Shown here: piece by piece, positions 53,194 to 61,092 of the stretch
Position numbering within the stretch: the stretch's first letter is position 1
How the letters are laid out: every line of letters begins with the position of its first letter
Source of the DNA: Schaedlerella glycyrrhizinilytica_A
Lineage (GTDB): Bacteria > Bacillota > Clostridia > Lachnospirales > Lachnospiraceae
Length of the DNA: 64,000 nt
NCBI RefSeq assembly: GCF_042852765.1
Contig: NZ_AP031414.1
Direction: 5' to 3' (one strand)
Made by a program: the position numbers and the translations under genes
The notes under the pieces: model-generated
What the model was told of the DNA's origin: nothing
Seen by the model: the letters and a program-made list of their open reading frames with translations, nothing else
The model's database searches: none

Positions 53194-54987
53194 ATTTCCC
53201 CATCGCTCTTTCAAAAAATATGCTGCCATTTTAGGTCTCCGGTCTCTTGTAAAAATTCCTTTCTTATTTCCATCTACCCGTTTTACATTTTCTGCCGTGG
53301 CAAAATCAGCAAATACCCATACATGTTCTCCCATAATATAAGAAAGTGAATCAAATACCTCTCCATAAGCTTTCATAAATGCCATTTGATATTCTTCTGT
53401 AAATAGACGTCCGTTCAAATCATGCAGACCTGTTATCGTATCGGCTCCATATTCTCCTAGCATGATCGGTTTTTTCGGGTATCTTTTGTGAAATCCCTCT
53501 AATTCTGCTTTTAAAATTGTTTTCGCTCCTTCTAAATTCCCTTCCGTGTCATACCATCCTCGATACCGGTTCAACATCAGAAAATCACACAATTCCGCCA
53601 CCTTGCATGTTTCCGGCGTAGATCCGTTATATGTTACGATTGTGACCGGTCGTTGCTGGATATCTCGTTCTTTCACCACCTTTACCAAAGGTTCAAAATA
53701 TTCTTTTGCCCCCTCTTCCTGACTTGCTGGTTCATTCGCTACCGACCACGCGATCACACAAGGATGATTTTTATCTCTCTTAACAAGTTCTTTCATTACT
53801 TCTTTATGATGCTCTGCCGTATCCAATACCTTCCATGTTCCGTTCGGATCACCTCCGAGAAGTCCGGTTGCCGTAAATCCGGTGTTCAGTCCTACTGCCG
53901 GTGCCTCATCAATCACAAGAATTCCCATTCGATCGCAAAGCTGCATCATTTCTTCACTGTTGGGATAATGACTCGTTCTGAAAGAATTTGCTCCGATCCA
54001 TTTCAATAATCCTAAATCTCGATTCATCAACACCAAATCTGTTCCTCTTCCTCTCGTTCCGCCTTCTTCGTGCTTGCCAAAACCTTTTAAATAGACCACG
54101 TCTCCATTAAGAAGCATTTTACAATTCTTAATAGAAATTTCACGGAATCCAAAAGTTTCTCTATATTCGTCACAAACTCCGTCTGGCGACTTCACACAAA
54201 CTTCCAGTTGATACAAATACGGAGATTGCGGTGACCACAGATGCGCATCTGTAATCTTTCCCTCTCCTTTTATCCCTTTCCCTTCATATACACATCGCCC
54301 GTTTTCATCTAAAACACGCACGGCTACCTCTATGGTCTCGTTCCCTCCTTTCGCTATGCTTTCATTTTCATTCGTTTCAATCTTCCAAGAAAATTTCCCA
54401 TCCATTTTGCCAAATACTTCAATATCTTCTATATAAACAGAAGGTGTCGTGTACAGCCAAACTGGTCGCATAATCCCCGTATAATTGTAAAAATCAAAAT
54501 TAGGCAGATTCATCCTGTGCTTGCTTCCATCCGGAAATGTTTCTTCAACAACTCTTCCACACGGAAGAGTTGAATAATCTACGATATTATTTACATACAC
54601 TGTCAATAGATTTTCACCCAACATTACGTCATTTGAAATTTCAAATGAAAACGGAAGGAAACCACCCTTATGTGCCCCGAGATATTTTCCATTCAAATAT
54701 ACCTCAGCCTCATGAGTCACACTCCCAAAACGAAGCACAAGACGTTGGCGTTTCATTTCCTCCATCACAACGAATGTTCTTTGATATACCATATCCCCTA
54801 CATGATCCGCAAAATCTTTTCCTGGATATATATCGTTATATGAAGACGGAACTGGCATCGGTATACTGCCCTGCAGCCTGTTTCCCGCTGCTTCCCTCTC
54901 TGTCCCCTCCTCGTCTAGTAATTTAAATTCCCACACACCGCTTAAATCAAACACCATTCTACTTGATGTCATTTTCGGATATAACAT
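53167..54987 (-). CDS. uidA: GH2 beta-glucuronidase
   Basis: 606 residues: sugar-binding domain (1-185), Ig-like domain (186-285), TIM barrel (290-600). Acid/base Glu419 in VANEP, nucleophile Glu512 in LGEYGAD, and the glucuronidase-specific N-K-K motif at 574-576 (GNKKGIFTRDRRPK) that contacts the sugar carboxylate. HVWVFADF is also diagnostic. No signal peptide. Start at 54987 has GGAG 9 bases upstream; longer readings overlap that site. Gut enzymes of this class release glucuronic acid from plant glycans and from drug or steroid glucuronides. First gene of the cluster. Confidence 0.93.
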   Translation of the reverse strand: MLYPKMTSSRMVFDLSGVWEFKLLDEEGTEREAAGNRLQGSIPMPVPSSYNDIYPGKDFADHVGDMVYQRTFVVMEEMKRQRLVLRFGSVTHEAEVYLNGKYLGAHKGGFLPFSFEISNDVMLGENLLTVYVNNIVDYSTLPCGRVVEETFPDGSKHRMNLPNFDFYNYTGIMRPVWLYTTPSVYIEDIEVFGKMDGKFSWKIETNENESIAKGGNETIEVAVRVLDENGRCVYEGKGIKGEGKITDAHLWSPQSPYLYQLEVCVKSPDGVCDEYRETFGFREISIKNCKMLLNGDVVYLKGFGKHEEGGTRGRGTDLVLMNRDLGLLKWIGANSFRTSHYPNSEEMMQLCDRMGILVIDEAPAVGLNTGFTATGLLGGDPNGTWKVLDTAEHHKEVMKELVKRDKNHPCVIAWSVANEPASQEEGAKEYFEPLVKVVKERDIQQRPVTIVTYNGSTPETCKVAELCDFLMLNRYRGWYDTEGNLEGAKTILKAELEGFHKRYPKKPIMLGEYGADTITGLHDLNGRLFTEEYQMAFMKAYGEVFDSLSYIMGEHVWVFADFATAENVKRVDGNKKGIFTRDRRPKMAAYFLKERWGNPKNPHGNI

Positions 54988-55013
54988 TTTCTTCATCTCC
55001 TTTTTATATTTCC

Positions 55014-55079
55014 ATTCTAGCATTTCTAAAAAAATGGAAACATCTTAGATTTTTAGACTTTCATATGGGAATCTTTAGA
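55014..55079 (-). promoter_or_regulatory. candidate YesN operator and promoter of the glucuronidase gene
   Basis: ATGGGAATCTTTAGA (55065-55079) is the clear copy; a degenerate one (ending GATTTTTAG) lies at 55042-55056, about 22 bp nearer the gene. A TAGAAT box lies at 55019-55014. The distal copy is 78 bases upstream of the start codon. The remainder of the gap up to the tRNA terminator (55080-55252) shows nothing recognisable. Confidence 0.5.
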
Positions 55080-55252
55080 ACTTATTTACATTCAACTCCA
55101 AATCCACCTATGATCCAATATTCCAAATCAGATATTTTCAACTCAACGCTGGCTATTTTGCAAATTACAAAGCTGATGTGAGACACGGAAAAGGTTGTTC
55201 TGGACATCTACAACCATTCAAACTCGCCAAAATCAGTTACTTTGAAAACAGC

Positions 55253-55295
55253 AAAAAACAGCGGAAACCCTTGCTATGCTTGAGTTTCCGCTGTT
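55253..55295 (-). terminator. terminator of the tRNA operon
   Basis: AACAGCGGAAAC and GTTTCCGCTGTT form a 12-bp stem followed on the minus strand by a run of six T. It lies 10 bases after tRNA-Lys. Confidence 0.9.
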
Positions 55296-55304
55296 CTTCA
55301 TTCA

Positions 55305-55377
55305 TGAGCGTGCGGGGATTCGAACCCCGGACAACTTGATTAAAAGTCAAGTGCTCTACCACCTGAGCTACACGCCC
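55305..55377 (-). tRNA. tRNA-Lys (UUU)
   Basis: Acceptor GGGCGTG/CACGCTC, anticodon loop CTTTTAA, T-arm GGGGTTCGAATCCCC. Last gene of a six-tRNA array. Confidence 0.96.
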
Positions 55378-55410
55378 GTATTCAATTTTCTACCCTGCTT
55401 GTCCAGGTAA

Positions 55411-55482
55411 CTGGGCTAGCTGGATTCGAACCAGCGAATGCAGGAGTCAAAGTCCTGTGCCTTACCGCTTGGCGATAGCCCA
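55411..55482 (-). tRNA. tRNA-Gln (UUG)
   Basis: Acceptor TGGGCTA/TAGCCCA, anticodon stem CAGGA/TCCTG with loop CTTTGAC, discriminator G. CCA not encoded. Confidence 0.95.
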
Positions 55483-55540
55483 TCGAAGACTTCTGTCTAC
55501 ACCGCTTTGCTGGTGTTAGTTCTTATTATAAATAAGAAAG

Positions 55541-55615
55541 GGTGGGTAGTGGGACTCGAACCCACGATATCCAGAACCACAATCTGGCGCGCTAACCAAC
55601 TGCACCATACCCACC
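55541..55615 (-). tRNA. tRNA-His (GUG)
   Basis: Anticodon stem CCAGA/TCTGG with loop TTGTGGT; the extra 5' G at 55615 faces C73, the histidine identity pair. Confidence 0.96.
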
Positions 55616-55619
55616 ATAC

Positions 55620-55693
55620 CGAGCCTGGGGGGATTCGAACCCTCGACCTACGGCTTAGAAGGCCGTTGCTCTATCCAGCTGAGCTACAGACTC
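55620..55693 (-). tRNA. tRNA-Arg (UCU)
   Basis: Acceptor GAGTCTG/CAGGCTC, anticodon stem ACGGC/GCCGT with loop CTTCTAA, discriminator G. Confidence 0.95.
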
Positions 55694-55745
55694 TTAATAA
55701 TATCCCCTTTTTCAAGGCTCCTCACAACAAGATTTGTTGTAAGTA

Positions 55746-55816
55746 AGCGGGTGATGGGAATCGAACCCACGTATCCAGCTTGGAAGGCTGGTGTTCTACC
55801 ATTGAACTACACCCGC
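55746..55816 (-). tRNA. tRNA-Gly (UCC)
   Basis: Acceptor GCGGGTG/CACCCGC, anticodon stem CCAGC/GCTGG with loop CTTCCAA. Confidence 0.96.
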
Positions 55817-55821
55817 ACAGA

Positions 55822-55896
55822 TCGGGGTGACAGGATTCGAACCTGCGACCTCCTGGTCCCAAACCAGGCGCTCTAGCCAAGCTGAGCCACACCCCG
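55822..55896 (-). tRNA. tRNA-Pro (UGG)
   Basis: Acceptor CGGGGTG/CACCCCG, anticodon stem CCTGG/CCAGG with loop TTTGGGA. First gene of the array. Confidence 0.96.
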
Positions 55897-55948
55897 ATAA
55901 CTGCCACTTTCCTGCGTCACCGCGTCTCTTACCCGTGACGCAAGAATT

Positions 55949-55977
55949 ATTATATAATACACTTTTTAGAATGTCAA
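55949..55977 (-). promoter_or_regulatory. tRNA operon promoter, perfect consensus
   Basis: Minus strand TTGACA (55977-55972), exactly 17 bases, TATAAT (55954-55949). Upstream (55978-56013) is an A-rich tract on the transcribed orientation that would serve as an UP element. The IS30 element begins just beyond it. Confidence 0.92.
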
Positions 55978-56000
55978 CAACTTTTTTGTTTTTTTTTGCA

Positions 56001-56013
56001 TTTTTTGTATTTT
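56001..56013. repeat. left copy of 13-bp direct repeat flanking the IS
   Basis: TTTTTTGTATTTT, identical to 57799-57811. Placed exactly at both element borders it is a candidate target-site duplication; low complexity leaves some chance of coincidence. Confidence 0.6.
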
Positions 56014-57798
56014 AGTGAATTGTAAAAGTAAATTCCATCCCTCACATATAAGCCATGGAATTTATTAATTCTCAAAATAAGTATGGCATTTACTAATTCA
56101 TAATGGTATTCTTCATTCGTTTATCCAGTCATGAACTCTGGTATGATCGGAGGAACTTATGAAGAAAAATAAACATCTTACATTAGACGAACGTATTGAT
56201 ATCCAGAATGATTTAAATAAAAATCTTTCATTCAAAGCAATCGGTGCTCATTTAGGCAAAGATTGTACTACCATTTCAAAAGAAATAAGAAATCATATCC
56301 TTTTTTCAAAGAAAGGAGCACCTTACAGAAAATTCAATGACTGTATTCATAGATTTCATTGCTCCCATTATGGAGATATTTGTAGAAACTGCTCACGTAA
56401 ACAAAAGCACAAATGCAGCACATGCGGTGAGTGTCTTGAACTTTGTTCTGATTATGAAAAACAAGAATGTCCTTTTCTTAAAAAGCCACCCTATGTATGT
56501 AACGGATGTGGCAAAAGGCAGGAATGTACCCTTGAAAAGCATCTCTATGATGCCCGCTATGCTCAGAAAGAATACGAGGATGTAAGAAGTGAATCCCGTT
56601 CCGGTTTCAATCTGACAGAAGAAGAGCTTGCACAGCTGAATTCCATAATCAGCCCTCTTCTTAAAAACGGACAGTCTCTGCATCACATCATGGTCAATAA
56701 TTCAGATCAGATTATGTGTTGCGAAAAAACTGCCTATACTTATATAGACAACGGTCTCTTTGACGGAAGAAATATTGATATGCCCAGAAAGGTCCGTTTC
56801 AAACCAAGGAAAGCAAAATCCGTAGGATTGAAAGTTGACAAAACCTGCCGTATTGGACGTACATACGAAGATTACAAGGAATTTCATAAAACACATCCGG
56901 AATTACCGGTTGTTGAACTTGATTCCGTAGAAGGGATAAAAGGCGGGGCTGTTCTTTTGACCATACATTTTGTACTTCAAAAATTTCAGCTTGCATTTTG
57001 GAGAGCTTCCAATGATTCAAAATCAGTGACAGATATCTTTCATATGCTGTACAAAAAACTTGGTAAAGAACTCTATATGAAGCTCTTCTCCATCCTGCTT
57101 TGCGATAATGGTTCCGAATTTTCAGACCCAAAATCTCTTGAGTATGGTCCAGACGGCGAATTATGTTCAAAGGTATTTTATTGTGATCCGGCTGCCCCAA
57201 ATGAGAAAGGTGCCTGTGAAGTGAACCATGAATTTATTCGGCGAGTCATCCCAAAGGGGGTTGATATAGGTCAGTATACTCAAGACGATATTGATCTTAT
57301 GATGAACAATATCAATTCATACAGCCGACCTGAACTTGGAAACAAACCGCCCTATGCTATGTTCTCGTTCTTTTATGGTAAAAAGGTATTAAAAGAATTT
57401 CATTTTGAAGTTGTAAAGCCAAATGATATTATTTTGAGACCCTCACTTTTAAAAAAGCCAACAGAAACAGAATGATTTCCTATGGAGTAGGGATAGAATC
57501 AAGGATCTGTTCCCATACCTATTTACAGAAACAATTATTTTAACAAAAAAGCCGGAGTTCTGCACAGTTGGATGACTTTCATACCGTTTCCATTAGGGGT
57601 GGAATTCACTAACTCTTAACATGACCACGTGAATTCGACTTCTGATTGTCATATGCATTTTTCCGACTTTTCTGTCATTATAACTATAAATCCAAATAAA
57701 ATCCACCTTTTTGAACCTAAAAAACTCCACCTCGTGGAATTTAGTCCTACAAGGTGGAATTTAACTTTACAAAGTGGAATTTACTTTTTCAATTGACC
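56014..57798. mobile_element. IS30-family insertion sequence, about 1.79 kb
   Basis: Terminal inverted repeats GTGAATTGTAAAAG... (left, from 56015) and GTCAATTGAAAAAG... (right, reading inward from 57797) match at 21 of 23 positions. One transposase gene (56159-57475) fills the element. The right end after the gene holds three GTGGAATTTA copies spaced about 20 bp (57734-57783), probably transposase-binding sites. A 13-bp direct repeat flanks the element; some IS30-family members make long duplications. Confidence 0.85.
56159..57475 (+). CDS. IS30-family transposase
   Basis: 438 residues. N-terminal HTH (about 6-45: LTLDERIDIQNDLNKNLSF, then IGAHLGKDCTTISKEI), a cysteine-rich zinc-ribbon-like region (about 62-125 with many CxxC pairs), and an RNase H-like catalytic core with Asp255 (VELDSVEG), Asp316 (LLCDNGSEF) and Glu354 (KGACEVNHEFIRR), the DDE triad. 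Full length with no frameshift, so the element may be active. GGAGG lies 7 bases upstream. Confidence 0.93.
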   Translation: MKKNKHLTLDERIDIQNDLNKNLSFKAIGAHLGKDCTTISKEIRNHILFSKKGAPYRKFNDCIHRFHCSHYGDICRNCSRKQKHKCSTCGECLELCSDYEKQECPFLKKPPYVCNGCGKRQECTLEKHLYDARYAQKEYEDVRSESRSGFNLTEEELAQLNSIISPLLKNGQSLHHIMVNNSDQIMCCEKTAYTYIDNGLFDGRNIDMPRKVRFKPRKAKSVGLKVDKTCRIGRTYEDYKEFHKTHPELPVVELDSVEGIKGGAVLLTIHFVLQKFQLAFWRASNDSKSVTDIFHMLYKKLGKELYMKLFSILLCDNGSEFSDPKSLEYGPDGELCSKVFYCDPAAPNEKGACEVNHEFIRRVIPKGVDIGQYTQDDIDLMMNNINSYSRPELGNKPPYAMFSFFYGKKVLKEFHFEVVKPNDIILRPSLLKKPTETE

Positions 57799-57811
57799 TT
57801 TTTTGTATTTT
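57799..57811. repeat. right copy of 13-bp direct repeat flanking the IS
   Basis: TTTTTTGTATTTT, same as 56001-56013. Confidence 0.6.
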
Positions 57812-57821
57812 TCTTCTAAGT

Positions 57822-57841
57822 GCCCATTTTACGGGCTTTTT
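57822..57841 (+). terminator. small hairpin with T-run after the IS
   Basis: GCCC-ATTTTAC-GGGC followed by TTTTT on the plus strand. It would stop transcription leaving the IS before it runs antisense into the yfcE-like gene. Confidence 0.5.
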
Positions 57842-57903
57842 CGAGAAAATCCACTACTTTTTCCTGCGTGATTTCAAATATTTTGATTCCTTTTCGCTCC
57901 ATT

Positions 57904-58386
57904 CTAATCCAAATAATAAGTCCGAAAACGAGGGCGCCCTCCCTCTGATAATTCCATGATCATATAACTGCCTTTTCTCCCCTCCTGCCTTGGATAGGAA
58001 AGACTTCCCGGATTCAACACAGTAATATCTGTCTGCTGATCCAGATACGGTCGGTGCGTATGTCCATACATTACAATATCTGCTTCGCGTGCCATCCCCT
58101 CTTCGCGGATCTGTTCCGGACCAAGGGAGACATAATAATTATTTCCGTGCGTGATGAACACTTTTTTCTCTCCGATATAAAACTCCTCTTCTCTGGGAAG
58201 ATCTGAGAAAAAATCATTATTTCCTCTGACGATATGCTTTTCACAAGGCACAACTGCATTGATATAGTATTCTCCGCCCTCTACATCTCCCAGATGCACG
58301 AATAAATCAATCGGACCAGCCGCCTCCAGCGCCCGGTCCAGATTCTGATGTCTTCCATGTGTATCACTTACAATCAAAACTCTCAT
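57904..58386 (-). CDS. YfcE-type metallophosphoesterase
   Basis: 160 residues with the phosphoesterase motifs in order: SDTHGR (about 7-12), HLGDVE (about 33), RGNND (about 56), THGNNY (about 80) and YGHTHRP (about 107). Two metal ions are held by these Asp, His and Asn residues. Cytosolic; E. coli YfcE splits phosphodiesters, biological substrate unclear. The start at 58386 follows AAGGA; it overlaps no gene and is followed by the IS remnant region. Lies 32 bases after the rdgB-like gene, so they form an operon. Confidence 0.92.
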   Translation of the reverse strand: MRVLIVSDTHGRHQNLDRALEAAGPIDLFVHLGDVEGGEYYINAVVPCEKHIVRGNNDFFSDLPREEEFYIGEKKVFITHGNNYYVSLGPEQIREEGMAREADIVMYGHTHRPYLDQQTDITVLNPGSLSYPRQEGRKGSYMIMELSEGGRPRFRTYYLD

Positions 58387-58418
58387 ATTATTTCCTTTTG
58401 CCCCGTACATTTCTGATT

Positions 58419-59036
58419 TTATGCATTTTCTCTTTCCCGTATTTTATCTTCCATGATCTTCCGTATCGCACGAAGCGCATTTCCCCGATGACTCAGTTCA
58501 TTCTTCTGCTCCGGCGGCATTTCTGCTGTCGTGCAGCCATACTCAGGCACATAAAAGATCGGATCATAACCAAATCCATTTTCTCCCTGGATTTCATATG
58601 CAATACGCCCCTCGATCGTTCCGCGCACCGTCTCCGATGTTCCATCCGGAAAAACAGCTGAGATAGCACAGACAAACCGGGCAGTTCGCTCTTCATCCGG
58701 TACTCCCTCTAATTTATCAAGGAGTATCCTGTTTTTTATATCATAAGATGTATCTTCTCCCGCAAATCTTGCCGAGTAGATTCCCGGCGCACCGTCCAGA
58801 TAATCAATCTCCAGCCCGGAATCATCCGCAAGAACAATATCATTTGTCAAAACACGCGCAACAGCCCGCGCCTTGATCTCTGCATTTTCTTCAAATGAGA
58901 TCCCGTCTTCTATAATTTCCACGTCCACACCGGCTTCTTTCATCGAATAGACCGGAAGCCCCAGATCACTTAAGATCATCCGGATTTCAACCATTTTGTT
59001 TTCATTTCCCGTTGCAAATACAATTCTCTTTTCCAT
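58419..59036 (-). CDS. rdgB: RdgB/HAM1-type XTP/dITP diphosphatase
   Basis: 205 residues. N-terminal FATGNENKMVEI, catalytic segments DDSGLEIDYLDGAPGIYSAR (about 70-89), GFGYDPIFYVPEYG (about 150) and SHRGNALR near the end identify the ITPase family, which removes deaminated purine triphosphates from the nucleotide pool. GAGGA lies 8 bases before ATG 59036; the ATG at 59045 is too close to that site. Confidence 0.95.
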   Translation of the reverse strand: MEKRIVFATGNENKMVEIRMILSDLGLPVYSMKEAGVDVEIIEDGISFEENAEIKARAVARVLTNDIVLADDSGLEIDYLDGAPGIYSARFAGEDTSYDIKNRILLDKLEGVPDEERTARFVCAISAVFPDGTSETVRGTIEGRIAYEIQGENGFGYDPIFYVPEYGCTTAEMPPEQKNELSHRGNALRAIRKIMEDKIRERENA

Positions 59037-59068
59037 CTTTCGCATCCTCTGTTCTCTTCGATCGACGA

Positions 59069-60214
59069 CTACCGTCTTCTCGGCGGCTTCGGTCCCATAA
59101 ACTGATAAAAATACGTCTTGATCATTCCGTTATAGATCTTTCTGTTTTTGTCCGCTTTTCTTCCAAAATATCTCTCCGCTTCATCATAACTGGTGATCAT
59201 ATATGCCGACCAGTCTTCCAACCTCCGAAAACTTTCACCAAACGTCCGGTAAAGTTCCGGAAGCGTCTCCCGCTCCTCCAACCGCTCTCCGTATGGTGGA
59301 TTCGTAATGATAAAACCATATTTCTTTGGATGCCGAAGCTGACTTACCGGACGCTGTTGGAAATGGATCAGGTGATCGACACCTGCATCTGCAGCATTCT
59401 GTCTCGCCGCCTTTACAACGTCCCCGTCTATATCGTACCCCTGAATGTCAACTTCAATCTGATCCTCCATCAGATCTGACGCCTCTTCCACACTTTCATA
59501 CCATAATTTCCGCGGAATCAGATTCGTCCACTGCTCCGCTGTAAAACTACGGTTCATTCCCGGTGCGATATTAGCCGCCATCATCGCAGCCTCGATCGGA
59601 AATGTGCCGCTTCCGCAAAACGGATCTACCAGAATCCTGTCTCTTCTCCACGGAGTCAGCATGATCAGCGCCGCCGCCAGCGTCTCTGTGATCGGTGCTT
59701 TGCTCGACAACTGCCGGTATCCTCTCTTATGTAAAGATACTCCTGACGTATCGATCCCGATCGTCACCACATCTTTCATCAAAAATACACGCACCGGATA
59801 AGAAGCGCCATCCTCAGGAAACCACTCCTGATGATATACTTTCTTCAGCCGTTCCACCATTGCTTTTTTCATAATCGACTGAATATCGGACGGACTGAAT
59901 AATTTACTTTTAACCGAAGCTGCTTTTGTAACCCAGAACTTTCCGTTTGCAGGAACATATGCTTCCCAGGCAAGCGCTTTTGTCTTCTCAAACAATTCCT
60001 CAAATGTAACCGCTCTGAATTCTCCGACTTTCAACAGGATCCGCTCCGCCGTCCGCAGAAAAATATTAGCTCTGCATATCGCTTCCGCATCACCTAAAAA
60101 TGTCACTCTTCCATCTTCCACCTTGGAAATCTCATATCCGAGATCTAAAATCTCCCTTTTCAAAACAGATTCTAAACCGAAATGACAAGGTGCAATCAAC
60201 TCTATATATTTCAT
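59069..60214 (-). CDS. THUMP-domain class I rRNA methyltransferase (RlmL/YpsC-like)
   Basis: 381 residues. N-terminal ferredoxin-like and THUMP RNA-binding region (1-165), then a Rossmann methyltransferase domain with DPFCGSGTFPIEAA (about 195), DGDVVKAARQNA and the N6-adenine/N2-guanine motif NPPYGERL (about 310). Members methylate guanine in 23S rRNA. GAGG lies 9 bases before ATG 60214. Its stop is 32 bases before the start of the rdgB-like gene, so the three genes through yfcE look like one operon. Confidence 0.92.
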   Translation of the reverse strand: MKYIELIAPCHFGLESVLKREILDLGYEISKVEDGRVTFLGDAEAICRANIFLRTAERILLKVGEFRAVTFEELFEKTKALAWEAYVPANGKFWVTKAASVKSKLFSPSDIQSIMKKAMVERLKKVYHQEWFPEDGASYPVRVFLMKDVVTIGIDTSGVSLHKRGYRQLSSKAPITETLAAALIMLTPWRRDRILVDPFCGSGTFPIEAAMMAANIAPGMNRSFTAEQWTNLIPRKLWYESVEEASDLMEDQIEVDIQGYDIDGDVVKAARQNAADAGVDHLIHFQQRPVSQLRHPKKYGFIITNPPYGERLEERETLPELYRTFGESFRRLEDWSAYMITSYDEAERYFGRKADKNRKIYNGMIKTYFYQFMGPKPPRRR

Positions 60215-60271
60215 AAATCCAAACCTCATTATTTGTTGCCTTTTGGCAGTTCTTTTACTATTTTACTATAA

Positions 60272-60312
60272 ATCAGGGGTGTAGTAAAGTTGAACTTTAC
60301 CGCACCCCTGAT
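60272..60312 (-). terminator. terminator after the Asn-rich gene
   Basis: ATCAGGGGTG ... CACCCCTGAT with an inner GTAAAGT/ACTTTAC stem: a long hairpin, followed on the minus strand by TTTATAG. Confidence 0.7.
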
Positions 60313-60349
60313 CTTCCTGAAACTGTTTTTAACCGTTTTTTCTCAATCC

Positions 60350-60580
60350 TTAATAGTTGTTGGATTCATCTGCAGAATTTCTGCTGCTGTTTCTTCCACA
60401 GTTTTTATCACTGCTGTTTCTGCTGTTTTTGTTCGCATTCTTATTCACATTCTTATTCTGAGAACCTGCATTGTTTCCGGCATTTCTGCTCTGCGTATCT
60501 GCATAAGAAGAATATGCATTGCTGTTTGCTTCGTTAGAATTTGTGTTGTTCATATTTGTGTTTTTTACATTCTTTGCCAT
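60350..60580 (-). CDS. small Asn/Ser-rich protein
   Basis: 76 residues, over one third Asn, with Ser, Lys and Ala making up most of the rest; one Cys. No membrane helix and no recognised domain; likely disordered. It has a strong ribosome site (GGAGGG 8 bases before ATG 60580) and its own terminator, so it is very likely expressed. Composition resembles low-complexity proteins seen in spore-forming clostridia; a spore or adhesion role would be a guess. Confidence 0.6.
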   Translation of the reverse strand: MAKNVKNTNMNNTNSNEANSNAYSSYADTQSRNAGNNAGSQNKNVNKNANKNSRNSSDKNCGRNSSRNSADESNNY

Positions 60581-60649
60581 GAGTGTATCCCTCCTGAATT
60601 TTTTTGGTACACTCGTATTGTGTCTCAATTCTTCGGATATTATACATTC

Positions 60650-60838
60650 TTACATCTGATGACGTACTACCGCATACTCATCTCCGTTTCTGTAATACGG
60701 ACATTGATAATGCGAATCCGATACAAGCCGGATATATTCATCTTCGTCCATATCCATATCGCAGATATATGCTCCACAATCCTCATCATATATATAGTAT
60801 GTACAGCTTTCACAGCTTCCCCGTTCTCTTCGTTTCAT
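60650..60838 (-). CDS. DUF6472 small cysteine-rich protein
   Basis: 62 residues. Pattern CESC (Cys9, Cys12), Cys21, Cys26 and Cys46, with YYIYDED and the C-terminal DEYAVVRHQM, typical of the DUF6472 family found throughout Lachnospiraceae. Spacing of the Cys residues suggests a zinc or iron-sulfur site. AAGGAAG lies 10 bases upstream. A tandem TTTCTGCAC repeat is found in its leader (about 60857-60880). Function unknown. Confidence 0.8.
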   Translation of the reverse strand: MKRRERGSCESCTYYIYDEDCGAYICDMDMDEDEYIRLVSDSHYQCPYYRNGDEYAVVRHQM

Positions 60839-60982
60839 TTAAATTTGACTTCCTTTCTGCACTTTCTGCACTTTCTGCACATTTTTTATTTTTTGCTTGC
60901 TTTTTCCAATTCAATATATTATACTAATGCATGTAGAAAGGATGCTTTCTACAACCCCTTATTAATTATTTATACTCCCCTC

Positions 60983-61013
60983 AAAAGACCGATGGCTCCC
61001 CCATCGGTCTTTT
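60983..61013 (-). terminator. terminator of the DUF1700-like gene
   Basis: AAAAGACCGATGG-CTCCC-CCATCGGTCTTTT: 13-bp perfect stem with T-runs on either strand. The rest of the 254-base gap (60839-61092) shows only the small TTTCTGCAC repeat. Confidence 0.85.
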
Positions 61014-61092
61014 ACTTTTTGTCAAGTACAGATTTCTATCCGATATTCCCACCGTTCATTCCACGTTCATTTCACTGGTTTTTCTCTTCATC

